Positions 32,243 through 44,420 of a DNA stretch of 64,000 nt are shown here, one piece after another; position 1 is the stretch's first letter; every line of letters begins with the position of its first letter. Position numbers and translations under genes: made by a program. The notes beneath the pieces were generated by a model, which was not told where the DNA came from, searched no databases, and was given only the letters and a program-made list of their open reading frames with translations. The stretch lies in the NCBI GenBank assembly GCA_002794735.1, contig NBAZ01000008.1:930001-994000 (forward strand), given 5' to 3'. The stretch is from Pyrrhoderma lamaoense (Eukaryota; Basidiomycota; Agaricomycetes; Hymenochaetales; Hymenochaetaceae).

Positions 32243-33525
32243 GTACGCATACATCCAATATTCGCTATACCTTCCTTTTTGAGTAGTTCAATGATAAAAA
32301 TATCTTTCAACAGAGTTCTCATACGTACATTTACAAAGTCAAGGTCAGCAATTTCTTCAGTATACTCACAATAAACGTATATTTTTTCTCGCAAAATGAC
32401 TGATAAGAATGTTTCTTCCTCACTTCTCTCATTTCCATCTCCATCCAATTTGATCTGGCATGCATCATATGATACGTCTCCCTGATCTAAATCTCGCCAA
32501 CCCTCTCTTCCTCCTCGTATCTTCCCCCAACATTATCGTTGCTTTCTCGATGAACGGGAAAATACGGAACTCATTTCACTCCTAATGCAACGAATCTGGA
32601 ACATTGATCGCGTTTTTCGACATAACATGTGAATTCAATATGGAAACGTGCTCTTAATAAACTGGATCTTATTCGCTGATCTACCTAAATTCCGACATAT
32701 CTTGCTTATGCATCTGTACCTTGTGGGGTAATAGATGACCTGTGGGGGATGTTCTGGCGCGGTTACGCGTGCACTAACCAAGGCACAGCAGGAAGGTGGG
32801 CGTTTATTTGACCTCTTCTCCCGCCTCTTACTCCTTATTTCCCCGCATCCCCCGCATCCCCCACATTCTTCTTTCTTGATTCGTTTGCTTTGGTTTTAGT
32901 CTGTTATCTCTATTCTCACGTTTTGGTAACCTTTCACCCGACCCCCCTCGCAATGATCGAGTTGTACTATTCAATCATTCTCATGCATATGTTTGCTTCC
33001 GCATGCTCTACCCCCGTTTCGCTCTTCCGCATTTCCTAAGCTTGTTTACATATGAAAAGAACATATCTGACAACCATATGTCTACTATAGGCACAGGTAT
33101 TGAAGACTTCAAGGTCAACCTCGACGACCAATACGTCGAGGTAACCGGAACCATACCCCTGGAAGAGCTCACAAGACGAATCGAGAAGACAGGCAAGGAG
33201 GTGAGCCCCTTCATTCTTGATTTCCATTCTCCCAAAGGGGCTTCGTTCTTCCTTTTTCTTCGAACCTCGCCGGAGTACTGAAACCTCAAATTGGTTTCTC
33301 TCCGTTCTTATGCACATTCCCTATTGTCTATGCAGTGTTTCTCTTCTCTCTTTCTCCTCACCCCCTCTCTCTGCTCTAGCCTTTACTTCTTAAAATTGAT
33401 GAAATGAGCGTGTTACTAATTAATACCTTTTCGTATAGATCCTCGTCAAGCCGATGGTCCGTCTGAAGCGAAGCCGTCGCCGTTGTGTAATAAATCACAT
33501 AGAATCTTGCCCTACCATGTACTAA
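32240..33525 (+). CDS. ATX1: ATX1 copper metallochaperone
   Basis: Cytosolic carrier that hands Cu(I) to the secretory-pathway copper ATPase. Five coding exons: 32240-32242 (the ATG alone), 32314-32343, 32735-32795, 33097-33200 and 33439-33525; 94 aa. The join of exons 1-3 gives MSSHTYIYKVKMTCGGCSG, placing the copper-binding MTCGGC loop exactly where Atx1 has it. Exon 4 gives the rest of the HMA ferredoxin-like fold (YVEVTGTIPLEELTRRIEKT, then GKE). Every junction is canonical and frame-consistent. Introns 2 and 3 are long for this window (391 and 301 nt). The last exon codes for an unusual Arg-rich tail (RLKRSRRRC); an alternative frame there would avoid it, so the C-terminus is less certain than the core. 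Confidence 0.88.
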
Positions 33526-34381
33526 ACCAAATGTGTATTTGAGTTAATCGGGATATCCTTGTACACCCGACAGAAGTTGTCCTTTTTTTTTTGCGTTGTT
33601 ATCAGATGTGTTGTTCATTAAGGGATTAATTGTTCCTTGAGTTCTACTACTCTAGTCCTCTCCTGTAGGACCTCAGTTGAGATATGAGATTGTGATAGAG
33701 AAAGTAATAGATGAAGTAATCGAAGAAAAGAATACAAGGGTACGAGAACTTGGCGTGTGTTCTTTTTTCGTTTTTTTTCTGGAAGCAAATTCAGATATCA
33801 TCGAAACGGGAGTATTTGAGATTGGTAGTGTGCGTATGTGGGTCTACTAAGATGGATATACGGAATCTCAGCCATGTTTCCTACTTTGGTTACTTTTTTT
33901 ATCCGAAATCCGAGAAGCTCTGAGCTGAAGTACTATTTTTCCGTTGTATCAAATCGTTCATCAGTACCTACACCAATTCCTTAACTTGATAAACTCATCC
34001 ATGTAAACATCACTGTAAGTGCTCACTTTTATCGTCTGTCTCCACTAAAGGCTCCCCTCAGATATCAAAAGAAGTAAATCGATAAGATCAAGAAAGGGAA
34101 ACTAACTAACTATACATGCTATCACAAAAAAAAAACTCTATATCTGGTATCTGTACGTGTACGTTAAGGTATATACTATAAATCATTATAATGCCTCACT
34201 TCTATTTTTTCTGGACCCTAAAAGGCGGAAGTGTAAGTACATGAAAAACCAAGTCAGTAAAAAGAGATCCGGTCTCTATCTGACTCGTCTCGGGTAGAAG
34301 CCTAACAGGTAGAAGTCTTACACATACTACAATGTGTAACAGTATAATAAACATGAGTTGCTTCTAGTACTGTTATTATTA
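33526..34381. other. convergent 3' spacer
   Basis: Between the convergent ATX1 and amino-acid permease genes; T-rich 3' UTR-like sequence. No gene is seen. Confidence 0.5.
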
Positions 34382-36949
34382 TTATCTGAGTTCAATACCC
34401 TCGCCTTCTGGGGCGGTTGCCACTGGCTGGAAACCAGCACGTGAGAGGCTCGTACCACGAATACGGGAGATGAGCCCACTAAATGGAGCTAATATTACGA
34501 GTCAGTAAGTAATAGTAGATAGAGAATGATGGATCAGACTATAGAGGAACTATGAACAAGGAAGACAAGGGCTTACAAAAGAATCTCTGGATGCGAGAGG
34601 CACCTTCAGAGTCGGGTCGACGAGTAAGATAGTATACTGGAATACCAGCTAGGACGAATGCTAGGGTATGTTTATATCGGTATTCTTGAGAAGACTCAAT
34701 AAAAAGAGTGTGTGAGAGACATACCAAGAACAGCTAAAGCCTCCAGAGGGGCAGCAATCACGGGCATAAACAGCAAGAAGAGTGCGACCTAAAAAGCAAT
34801 GAACTTCAGTATCATCCAAGACAGATGATATCATTAGCGGCCAACATACAGCACAGAATGTTAGTGGGGTGGTTAGCCATGTTTTGTACGGCCTACGAAG
34901 ACGATCCTAACTTAGTACATCATCAACAGAGCAATTAGATGATTCCTACCGCGGGAGCTCAGGTTCTTTAAACCTCAGAATGATGAGACCGAGAACAGTC
35001 AGAAAGTAGAACCTAATTGAGAATTATTAAAAAATGTTCATGGGCTGACAGATGCTCTGAACAGTATCCACTCACGCCCACGAAGCTACGACAGCAAAGT
35101 TGATTAATCGCCGGAAACCTCCACCGAGGATGATAAAAGCTGCTGTTGCAGCAGCCTGAAGGAGCATCGCATTCAATGGTGTTCCCCTTGAGGAGTGTAA
35201 GCGACCAAAGGCTTTTGGTAAGTATCCTTCATTTGCGGCAACGTAGATTAATCTCGCAGATGTGAAAAACGAGCCTATTTCAGGTTTTCATCGTAGTTAG
35301 TAGGACTCAGGACTTTCGAGTTACATATAAGAGTAGGAAGTACTGAAGTTCGTACCATTTAAGGCACCAAAACAAGAAATGGCGACCATAAGTGCAAAAA
35401 GTGAGCCTCCGAAGGAACCGAAGAGTGCTCGCCCAAAGTCGAGCGCGACGGTGTTACTTAGGCCAACAGTTGTCTATGGATATTGATAAATGACGCAGAC
35501 CATAAATGGGGAAAAATATCATAAAACGTGGATCGGCTATACCAACCTTATCAAGGACAACAAAATAAGATACATTCGCTAACATGAACAAAAACTATTC
35601 CACAGCTTAGAGTTCATCAAAGGACTTTGTACACATGTAAAAACCTACGATGACAATGATCATACTTGTGTGTATTGCACGTGGGATATTTCTATCCGCA
35701 TTACGCATCTCACCACCCACATAATTTGCTTGGTCCCAACCATCAAGAGCCCATAACCCTGAGTATAGGGCAAGAGCATACGATGATGGACTTGTACTTG
35801 TTTCTGCAAAAATGGGCTCTTGAAACGAGGATGATTCTTTTCCCCGAGCTAATTGGACAAGGCCGAGCACTGCTATTAGTAGCTATATCTAAAGTTATAA
35901 CTAGGTGGTTAAAGGGAACATGGGATGGTCATACCAAAGATCCTATCTAATATTACTCTTATTACATTGCATATCATAATTCAGCCTATTTGAAACATAC
36001 CTTTATAGTCGTAAATACGACTGCGGCCCGGGTACCAAGATTTTTTGTAGCAATACAGATAGCGGTCACAGCCAGGACAGCTAAGCATGCCGTAAGCTTT
36101 ATGGACCACTGAGGAATGGCATCAGGAGCTGCATCTTCCGCAGTTATATGCCACAGAAGTCGATTTATATATTCTGCAAAGATCAGAGCAATTACACCAT
36201 TACTCCCTGGTTTAAGAGCTGTAATGGCTGTCCAAGCAAATAAGTAAGAGACAAGTGGGTTGTAAGCATAGGCTAAGTAGGCTTGAGCTCCTCCATTAAG
36301 AGGAATTGCGGAACCCAGTTCTGCGAAACTGGATGCACCAGTCCATGCAAGAAAGCCAGATATAAGCCAAACAACTAGACTTGCCCCAACACTGTGAGTA
36401 TTTGAAACAATGACACCCGGTGATGAGCTTTTTCAGGGTTATCGGGGATGCGTGTGTTAACTTCTGTATTTTGAATTCAAAAAAAGGAGTCGTTCAAACT
36501 GACAAGATTCCTGATCCAATCTTATGGAATGTTTAGTCACGTGTTGTATCTTATTAATTAAAATACATACTTGCAAACCAACAATAAGAGCGATGCCTAT
36601 ATGAAAGTGTGAGAGTATTGTAATATAGTAGAGATACTATCATACCATTTATTAAGCTTATGCTTTTTTCTCCATCTGCAAGAGTTATTCTTGGTTCACT
36701 AACACTTGAACTTAGAGGAAGGAGATCTTGTTGAAAGTCAAATCCAGCTATAGAGTAAGAGCGAGGACGTCTTCCTCCTGGAGCGCTAAGACCTATTGGC
36801 CCATCAGAAAATTCAAGAGCGCGAAGAGAGTCATCGGAATCATTAGAACGTCGTGAAAGAGGTGGAGAAGGTGGGTAATGCAAAGCTTTTCCTCGAGGTG
36901 ATTTTATTAGAAAGCCATTGGAGCTAGAGGTCGGCGAGGGAGAGCTCAT
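34382..36949 (-). CDS. APC-family amino-acid permease (LAT/MUP1-like)
   Basis: Plasma-membrane amino-acid transporter of the L-type/methionine permease branch. It starts at 36949 with a Ser/Pro-rich cytosolic N-terminus (about 100 aa). A multi-exon core of about 12 membrane helices follows. Recognisable segments are SVGASLVVWLISGFLAWTGA (early helices), FAELGSAIPLNGGAQAYLAY, SYLFAWTAITALKPGSNGVI and YSGLWALDGWDQANYVGGEM, which is the conserved loop and helix of LAT proteins. Then come MVAISCFGALNGSFFTSARL and LINFAVVASWAFYFLTVLGL. The C-terminus is a short soluble tail ending at TAA 34384-34382. Exons are short and many. No frame break was noticed in the parts I read. The substrate cannot be told from sequence. 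Confidence 0.88.
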
Positions 36950-37161
36950 AGTATCCAGAGAGGGCCAATTTCGAGATAGGTTTTATACGTCGTTAACGTT
37001 AGTGAGAGGCTGAGAGCCGGAGCGGGTGTAGCGTCGATCATTCTCAGACGCGCGCCAAAGTTGACGTTTGTTTACGCGTTTGCGGTCACGATCTTGTCCA
37101 TACCGTGGTGTCGTCCTCTGAAGGCTTATTCGAAGCTCAACTTAGTTGAAGTTCGTCAAAA
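36950..37161. promoter_or_regulatory. bidirectional promoter, permease / NUP133
   Basis: 212 bp between divergent start codons; both core promoters must lie here. Moderately GC-richer than its flanks. No specific site is assigned. Confidence 0.45.
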
Positions 37162-40100
37162 ATGTTCTCCCCATCACCACATCCAGCACGGCGTACAAGA
37201 CAACAGTCAACTCGGCTGAATCGACATGGCTCGCGACTAAATCCAAACACAAGAACCTCTCGTTCCGTTTCAGTTATGTCAGTTGACAGTGATAATTCTA
37301 CCCATACAGACGGAATGGATGTTGAGGAAGAACACGGAAATAACTTCGAGGGAAAAGCACGCTCTGTGAACATACTTGCTCAATCAGAAGAGCTTACAGT
37401 GACACTTCTCGCTCATCTTCCAGTTGAAGTACTGCAGGTGTTGCGCAACACAGGTACGGGTTGAATATTAAACACATAATTAATAAGATGATTAACACCG
37501 ACACTCTTGCAAAATCAGACTTCGTGAGCGACTCGTTCACAGGCGATATTGATACTCGCAACTCTTTCTGTTCAATAGCTTCTGTACAAACCTGTTTTGT
37601 GTGGAAGCACTCACAAATACTCCCAGGAACTCCCACTTGCTATATTTTTCCCTGTCCCAATCGTATATCAGAAGCTAGAGTACCCTTGAAAGCTCTTGTA
37701 TCCTATGGACCATCAAGGGAACCAGGCCTCATCTTACTTTCACCCTTTGGTGAACTGCGTTTTTGGGATAGTATTGGTCTCGGTCTTACCGGTGGTGAAC
37801 CAACTCAAGAGTCACTTATAGAACTAACTTCGAACGAGTTTGTGACGGTTCTTGAGTACTCGGACAATACACATTTCGTTGCAGCTACTTCTGAAGGAAG
37901 GTTGTTCCTTGTTTTCGTGAATACGACGGAAGGTCGTTTTCGCGTTGAGCACCACCCTTTCACTTTAGCCCGGCCTCAGAGTACAATGTCCCGTTTACGT
38001 GCTGGATTTTGGAGTGATCAACTTCCGTCATACTCTGGAAAGTTTATCAGGTCCGTGGCTACAACAGCGCACTCTGATGAGGGATTCGAGGTGTGGACGT
38101 GTATGGATACAAGCATTGCTCGCTGGAGCGTATTAACAAAGGGATGGGAACAGGTACGCGAAAATCTATGCTTCTTCGTACTCATGCTGAAAATGAGATA
38201 AGCTTGACTTTGAAGAGAATCTTGCAGAAATACTTTTCACGTCTATATTAGAACAATTTCCCTCCGTAGATGAAGAGGTAGGGATAGATCTGGAACTTCT
38301 GGATCTCAAATTTAACCCGTGCGTGCATCTTATGATCCAATCATGCACGTCTCTCACTCTATTGTAGGCAAAAAGAATTTGTCATATTAGCTTCATACAA
38401 TGCTGAGCAAGAAGAGGAATCGATAATTGACACTCGGCCGCGTCGATACTATATTGTCGTTAGAATCGCTCGAGAAGGAGAGAAGTTTGAAGTCATGGGA
38501 ATACGCACTGTTCCTTATCAGACCGTATGTTACTTTCCCGCTAAAAGACAGCCACAAATTTCTGAGGTATTGAATTCCTCAGATATCTAGTGATAAAGCC
38601 AATATTCATCCCCGCTTGAAACTGCTAAGCAATGGGGCTTTGTATTGTGTACAATTTGGCGATGCTGTCGCGCTGGTAGCAAGAGGTACAGTACGGTTTA
38701 ACAACTTATGGAAGTTTACTTACCTGCCGCATCTAAAGACACCGATTATACAAATATTCTTACTCTCAAGTCTATTCGGGATCGCACCTTTGGCTGTGGC
38801 ACCTTTTCCGATTCCACTGAAATGCTCTTCATGAACAGCGAAATTCTGATGCGTGCTACACTGGACATAGAAAAAATAAATAGCTTTGATGTGAAGTAGG
38901 GCTTCTCCTTAATCTCTGCGTATTCGAACTTAAGATAATCTTGCTAGTACCTGGAGGGGAATTCAGTGAAATCTATTATGACTCAAGCTATATTGTTTGG
39001 TGCTAACCCTAAAGTAGGTCTTTTATCCAACTACTCCTAGCTTGCATAACAACTAACATTAATCGGTATAGAATCCACTGTTGTTCACATTCCCTCCCGA
39101 TGTCGACGAAGAGAGTCTTATCTCCGGAGCGGAACAACTCAGCCGTGCTGTTCTTGCCTCTGATATCGAGGTTGTAAGACCGAATCCAGACCTTACTCGT
39201 CAAATCTTGGAACGGAAGGACCGTCTCCGCTTCCTTATAAGCTTTATAAATGAAAATGGAGCTCTAGGGAAGGTTAGTAAATGACGCGTCCTGTTGTAGT
39301 ATAAGTGTTGACACTGAAGAACTTGAACTTGAAATTGTAGATGTCCCAGACAAGTCGCCAACGTCTTGCTTCAGATGCAGAAAAATTGTATTCAGCACAA
39401 CAACTATGGGCACTATACTGTCAACGAGTCAAGTGAGTGTCACACTGCTTTACATACAAAGATATATCTCACATGGGGTCATTAGTGCGGGACATAGTGA
39501 ACAACTTCTCGTCCAGTCTGTAATCGCATATATGGAAAACTCTGACGAAGGACATCATGAGGATATAATGCGAGCATTTTTCCGGTTACAAGTGAGTTTT
39601 ATGGACAAATAAATTTTCGACTCATACAAACGTTGCTATTTAGACCCGGGAAATAGGAGATTTATTGCCATACGTAGAACATCTTGTGCAAGAGATAATT
39701 AAGAATCCTCCTCTCTTCGAGGGTAACCCTGATGTACTCTGCAGGGGATCTGAATACATTCTTGTAAGTACATGCAAAACCCATCCTCCTACTAAAAGTT
39801 GACGATTTCGGGCTGCAGTGTATTCTTGACTCCGCATGGGCGTATCGAGATACGAATCTGGGTGTTTACGGTGTAGTAAAGCCGATGATTCGTCCTTGGA
39901 CAAGCACCTCTTCGATTGTTGAAATCGTTCTTAACTTCTTCAACCTTGTGGACCAGACATTGTCGAAAATAGCACCAGAAGCTGAAGATGCCTTAACCCG
40001 TGAAATGCGGTCTCAGTTGCCACGGCTTGGTACTGCTGTATTCCGTGCTTTCCAGGAGCGGCAAGAATGGCTAGAAAGGTATTAATATCATTATCAGGAT

Positions 40101-41816
40101 ATACACTCAGTTATTGATGTTATGCCGGTATTGTAGTCCTGCAGCTGCTGACGAAATGAGTATTGAATCAGACAGACGGGCGTTTCGTGAGAAATTCCAG
40201 GAAATCCGACCTCAAGTATTGCATACTCTACGTGAGCATCGCACAGTGCTTATACATATGCAATCACTCACCACTTCATCTAGTAAGGCACAACTTGGAG
40301 AAACATGCATTCAAGCTTGCGGAGGAATATCGGGACTTTCGTTCTCTTGTTGATCTTTGTCACTCCTCAGTCCCGATATACCCTCCTGAGGTTAATGCCC
40401 ACTACAATTTCATTCGTAAATTTATAGAGAAGTATAAGGAGGAGTTCGCAGATGAACTATATCAGTGGTACATTGAACACGGTACGGTATCTTCCCAGTT
40501 GTTTGATTTTTTGTGCACTAAAACTTTTCCGTGGTCCCTTTAGCCGAACTTCGCTGCATTTTCGCTCAAAATGATTCTTATAGACCTTACATTGACTCAT
40601 TTTTCTCGAGGCATCCCTACCCCAGTGTTTCTTGGGTTCACGACCTTGGGAACGGGCGATGGAGATCTGCGTCGTGCTCACTTCTGGCCCAATCCGAATT
40701 CACTTTAGACCTTGATGCAAGACATGTAAGTCCCGATATAAGATTTTTCTCTTCTCCTATTAAAACACGAATCATGTAGGCTATGTTAAGTATCGGAAAA
40801 TTAGCACAACTGGTTGATAGTGAGAAGTCATCCTCTTCCACCGCTCAGAGCACCTTGGACGGTACGAAAACCTGTTTACTATTCAACACTTGTTTCATGA
40901 TTGTCTAAATGTCCTGTCACTGTAGCTTTCCACGACGGTCTGGACTACATCAGTGTACATAAAAAGCTCATTGATGAACTACGAGCTCCGCTAGCTGGAT
41001 CTAAGATTCGCCAGTCACTTGAGAGCCAGGTCGACATAATCACAAAGACTATTGCACCTTCTCTTAAGGCAAAATTATATCCAGGCTTTTATTCGGAACT
41101 CCGATCTTGCATAAAATCACTGTTACAAAATCATGCACTGGGTGTTGAAGACCTAATAGATGTACTGACGCTTAAGAGAGTACACTTGACTTTGTTGTTG
41201 CTCTACAGCTGATACAAAACACTAAAGTGAGTAACATACCGCAGCAGTTTTAGAGATTTAGACAAAGACTAACGACATTTAATAAAGAGCATACCTGAGG
41301 CTCGAAGAGTGTCGGCCAAGCGGACCATCTGGCGAAGGATATATATTCATGATGAGTGAGTGGTGATCTTTATTTTACCAGTATTGACTAGTAATTCTTA
41401 CAAAACCTCCTCTAAACCTCTAATTTTTTAACATGGAACAGCTGGGCTAGCATAAGCAAGACCGCCAATAAAACAGATACACAATTGTGGAAAGATTCAG
41501 GAAATCGGCACTATATAATACCATAAAGGACGAAGTAAGACGGTTGGATTTAGAGCGTTCCACTCCATTACAAGTCGAAGATATTTCAACTTCGAAGATT
41601 CTTCTTCCGATCCAAGAAGCTGTTATACTGCCAAGTCGACGAGAATTAGAGAGCCGATGGCCTGGCCATGCTGATGAACAGCTGGATGCGTTGCTCCGGG
41701 ATTACGAGAATGAGAAACAGCGACTTGCATCACTTGAGCTTGATCCCATTGTACACCGAATAAAAGAACTTGTTGTACAAGAACTTGCCGACGAGATGGA
41801 TGGGAGTGAGATGTAA
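37162..41816 (+). CDS. NUP133: nucleoporin NUP133 (Y-complex)
   Basis: Scaffold nucleoporin of the Y-shaped (Nup84/Nup107) complex, which coats the nuclear pore membrane and serves mRNA export and pore assembly. It starts at 37162 with a basic, disordered N-terminus (RRTRQQSTRLNRHGSR). An N-terminal beta-propeller follows (e.g. ALVSYGPSREPGLILLSPFG, LRFWDSIG, GFEVWTCMDTSIARWS). The long alpha-helical C-terminal half contains RHNLEKHAFKLAEEYRDF, FIRKFIEKYKEEFADELYQW, SVSWVHDLGNGRW and ARRVSAKRTIWRRIYIHDE. It ends at TAA 41814-41816. There are many short introns. One apparent missing base lies near 41485, just before ERFRKSALYNTIKDEV. Confidence 0.85.
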
Positions 41817-42072
41817 ATGTAGACAAACTTGCGGTTTGGGGTATTCTCCTCAGGTGTAGTTGTATATTATGTTACGAAATATTGTGATTGCCTATGTCTT
41901 TTTTTTTTTTTGAGTTATTAATTTTCTACCTCTGAACACTATTCCTAATCCCACAACTTCAAGATGAGGAATCCATGTATGTGTGTGTGTGTGCATGCAA
42001 TGACGTGAAAGTATTGTAGATTAAGGCATAAATTAGAGAAAAGGGGAGATGATGGGGTTATGGGTGCCAATA

Positions 42073-42846
42073 TCAATTCTGCTTTTCATTGTTATTCTGT
42101 CGTGGCGGATATGATGTTCTTGATGGTGATTTGTATCCAAAGATTCGTGACCGGAACCGATGTATGGCCACGCGTGCCGCAAGCAGAATCCCATTATAGT
42201 TTCTCCTACTCCATTCATCTGCATAGTTCTTTAACCTATCTTGCTCTTGCCGAAGCCAGTTTCCATAGAATTCGGATAAGGCAGCCTCCTTGGCTTCTGG
42301 TGAGGAGTTTTCAGGTAAAGACGAAAGAACAGCTTGTTTCGCTTCTTCAAACCGGGTGTTACTCTGCGTTTATGGTGTTTGTTTTCGGAAAAGCAGCACT
42401 TGTAAGGGGAAGATAATGGAGAGGATAGTAAGAAATTCACGTACATCGGTCCAGAATGCATGATTGTACGCATCCAATCTACTCCGGTCAATTCGCCATT
42501 GGTAATCAAGTGGGTCTCCATCGAATTCGTCTAACAAATATGGATGTGTCGAGGCTGTCTTCGAGCTTCCCAATTGCAACCCATCTTTTTCATGTAACAC
42601 ACTCTTCGCTTCACTTTCCCCCTTTCCTTCACTTTCTCTTTTGCCCTTCCTCCTCCTGACAGATCCTGAAGCCTGAGAACCATCATCGTCGTATATGACA
42701 GGACGTAAATTCGAAACGGGGTCTGGAGGACCGACGAGGATACGGTTATTGGGTGTTGAACAAAGATATCGAGTAAGGCAAGTCTCTATTCGCCTTCTGT
42801 ATCGAGCTTGAGACTGTATATATGAGAGATAATTACGTGAGAGCAT
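42073..42846 (-). CDS. COA8: COA8/APOPT1-like cytochrome oxidase assembly factor
   Basis: COA8 is a mitochondrial matrix protein that supports complex IV assembly and stability. Two exons (42846-42445 and 42363-42073) give 230 aa in frame. The Arg/Tyr-rich N-terminus (MLSRNYLSYIQSQARYRRR) looks like a mitochondrial presequence. The diagnostic motif is GPPDPVSNLRPVIYDD. Next come a basic/acidic linker, RIDRSRLDAYNHAFWTD, and a helical C-terminal part (ALSEFYGNWLRQEQDRLKNY, then WSRRNYNGILLAARVAIHRF). Length and motif order match the family. The gene is divergent from the RRM gene. Confidence 0.82.
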
Positions 42847-43050
42847 GGTTTTAGCTCTAACGGAGGGACGAGAACGACCGGACCTCTATTCTACGTTAAA
42901 CGGAATTTCTCCCTTGGTTGGTCCGCGCTTAGATAGATTATATAAGAATTATTACTTGATCGGCGTGATCAGCTTCTAAGCATTGATATTAAATTAATAA
43001 ATAGTTTCTATCTGACCTTCTAACAAAACACACAACCTTCGTCGGGCAGA
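42847..43050. promoter_or_regulatory. bidirectional promoter, COA8 / RRM gene
   Basis: 204 bp between two divergent start codons. No specific element is assigned. Confidence 0.4.
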
Positions 43051-43814
43051 ATGGAGGAAGGCACGAAAGCAAAGAAAACGGTTTTTGTTGGTGGTATAGG
43101 TGATGATGTTGACCAGGCAGCTATCTATGAATCTTTCTCTACTTTTGGTATACGAGTTCCATTGCTGTAGCTAGTAGAACCGTCTGCTAACTTGTATGAT
43201 GTGGTGTGTACGTGTAGGTGATATTCTGGAAGTGCAAATCCCCTTAGCTCAAACAGCGCCGGCGTATGACCAGAACTCAAGTGCGTGTCAACATATGGGT
43301 TCAGCTCATCGAAACATGCTTATGTAAATTAAAACCCAACTGTCCAATGTTATTTCGTTCCACAGATCAAAAACATCGCGGTTTCGCGTTCGTAACTTAT
43401 ACTTCTTCGGGTGATGCTCAAGATGCTATAGACAATATGGACTTGAATGAACTTCGCGGTCGGGTGCTTCGCGTCAGCCTAGCAAGACCACAAAAGCTTA
43501 CTGCAGCCTTGTCTGGAAACAAAGCTGGTACGTAAACTCATCTCTCACTCAATGACCTCACGAACAAATGTCGAATTGACTTATTTTCTTTTTTTGTTCA
43601 TATCTGTGCGTTACTTCTAAACGAACCATTTACTTTCTACCCCTTCGTGAAAATGAACTCTACAGTCTGGGAGTCAGAAGAATGGTTAAAACAATATGCA
43701 AAGCCTTTGGCCGAGAGTGGTGGAGTAGGCGCAAGAGCGGTAACCCGAGCAGGCCCTGCCAATCCAGACAAGATTGATGAAGAAGGCGAGGGAGAAGACG
43801 CCATGGAAGAATGA
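43051..43814 (+). CDS. small RRM RNA-binding protein (PPIE/CYP33-type RRM)
   Basis: Exons 43051-43147, 43218-43280, 43366-43527 and 43666-43814 join to 156 aa. It is a single RNA-recognition motif: RNP2 is KTVFVGGIG (about residues 8-16) and RNP1 is HRGFAFVTY (about 55-63), ending LRGRVLRVSLARPQKL. An acidic C-terminal tail (DKIDEEGEGEDAMEE) follows. The RRM most resembles that of cyclophilin E, but no cyclophilin domain follows, so it is an RRM-only relative. Likely role in pre-mRNA processing is inference. Confidence 0.82.
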
Positions 43815-44119
43815 GAATTCGACTTCCCATCCCTCCTTCTACTCACGAATAGTTTCTCAAACATATGATTTCTCTTTTGAGGGGCTCGCATTAATCAATC
43901 ATTCTCCCCTCCACTTTCTTGAAGAAAACCAAGCCCATGAAACGTGGTCCTGCATACTTTCTCTATCTCAGGCACATATATCACTCCCTTTTTGCTATCT
44001 TATTGACTATTCATTGTAAACTATCACTGTATAAGCCTCTAGATAATCCGCGCAATCCACAACTTTTTTCCAGAGCTCGACATCGCATCCTCCAAGTTGT
44101 GGAGAAACAAGGGTATGAA

Positions 44120-44191
44120 TCACGACACCTGGAATTGAACCAAACCCGCCAGCTCATGAGACTGACATGCAACTCTTTACACTTTGTCGTA
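44120..44191 (-). tRNA. trnM: mitochondrial-type tRNA-Met (CAU), probably transferred
   Basis: Exactly 72 nt fold as a cloverleaf. Acceptor TACGACA pairs with TGTCGTG (one T-G wobble); the discriminator is A. The D-arm has GTGT and GCAT around an 8-nt loop. The anticodon stem TCAGT/GCTGG encloses loop CTCATGA, anticodon CAT. A 4-nt variable loop and a T-arm with loop TTCAATT complete it. Wobble-rich stems and the neighbouring mitochondrial rRNA fragment indicate mitochondrial origin. Its loops are poor matches to nuclear pol III A and B boxes, so expression from the nucleus is doubtful. Confidence 0.75.
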
Positions 44192-44213
44192 CTAACGCCT
44201 ATACTCTTATACC

Positions 44214-44420
44214 CGGAGGATAGGATGAATCAACATTGAGGTGCCAAACAGCCGGACAATGTGTACTCTCGCTGGCTATCAGCCTGTTATCCCTAACGTA
44301 GCTTTTATCAAATGATCCCCATCTATTCCATAGCATAGCGAGGGGATACTATGCCCTACACACGTATCTGTTCGACTTTTGAGACTTAATAGATACTCTC
44401 GTCACTTATTTTTCACACCC
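44214..44420 (-). pseudogene. rnl: mitochondrial large-subunit rRNA fragment (domain V)
   Basis: The minus strand contains universal peptidyl-transferase-region sequence. It reads TTTGATAAAAGCTACG, then GGATAACAGGCTGATAGCC (about 44300-44275), then TTTGGCACCTC (about 44248-44238). Upstream it has the GTCGAACAGATACG and GGCATAGTATCC segments that precede this region in bacterial and mitochondrial 23S-type rRNA. After about 44214 the rRNA similarity ends and tRNA-Met begins, so this is a truncated copy. It is not the cytosolic 25S rRNA. Confidence 0.82.

Noticed and set aside
44214..44420. Bacterial contamination as the source of the 23S-like sequence
   Set aside because: Sequence details (AT-rich expansion, adjoining mitochondrial-type tRNA-Met) fit fungal mitochondrial rRNA, and flanks are nuclear fungal genes.
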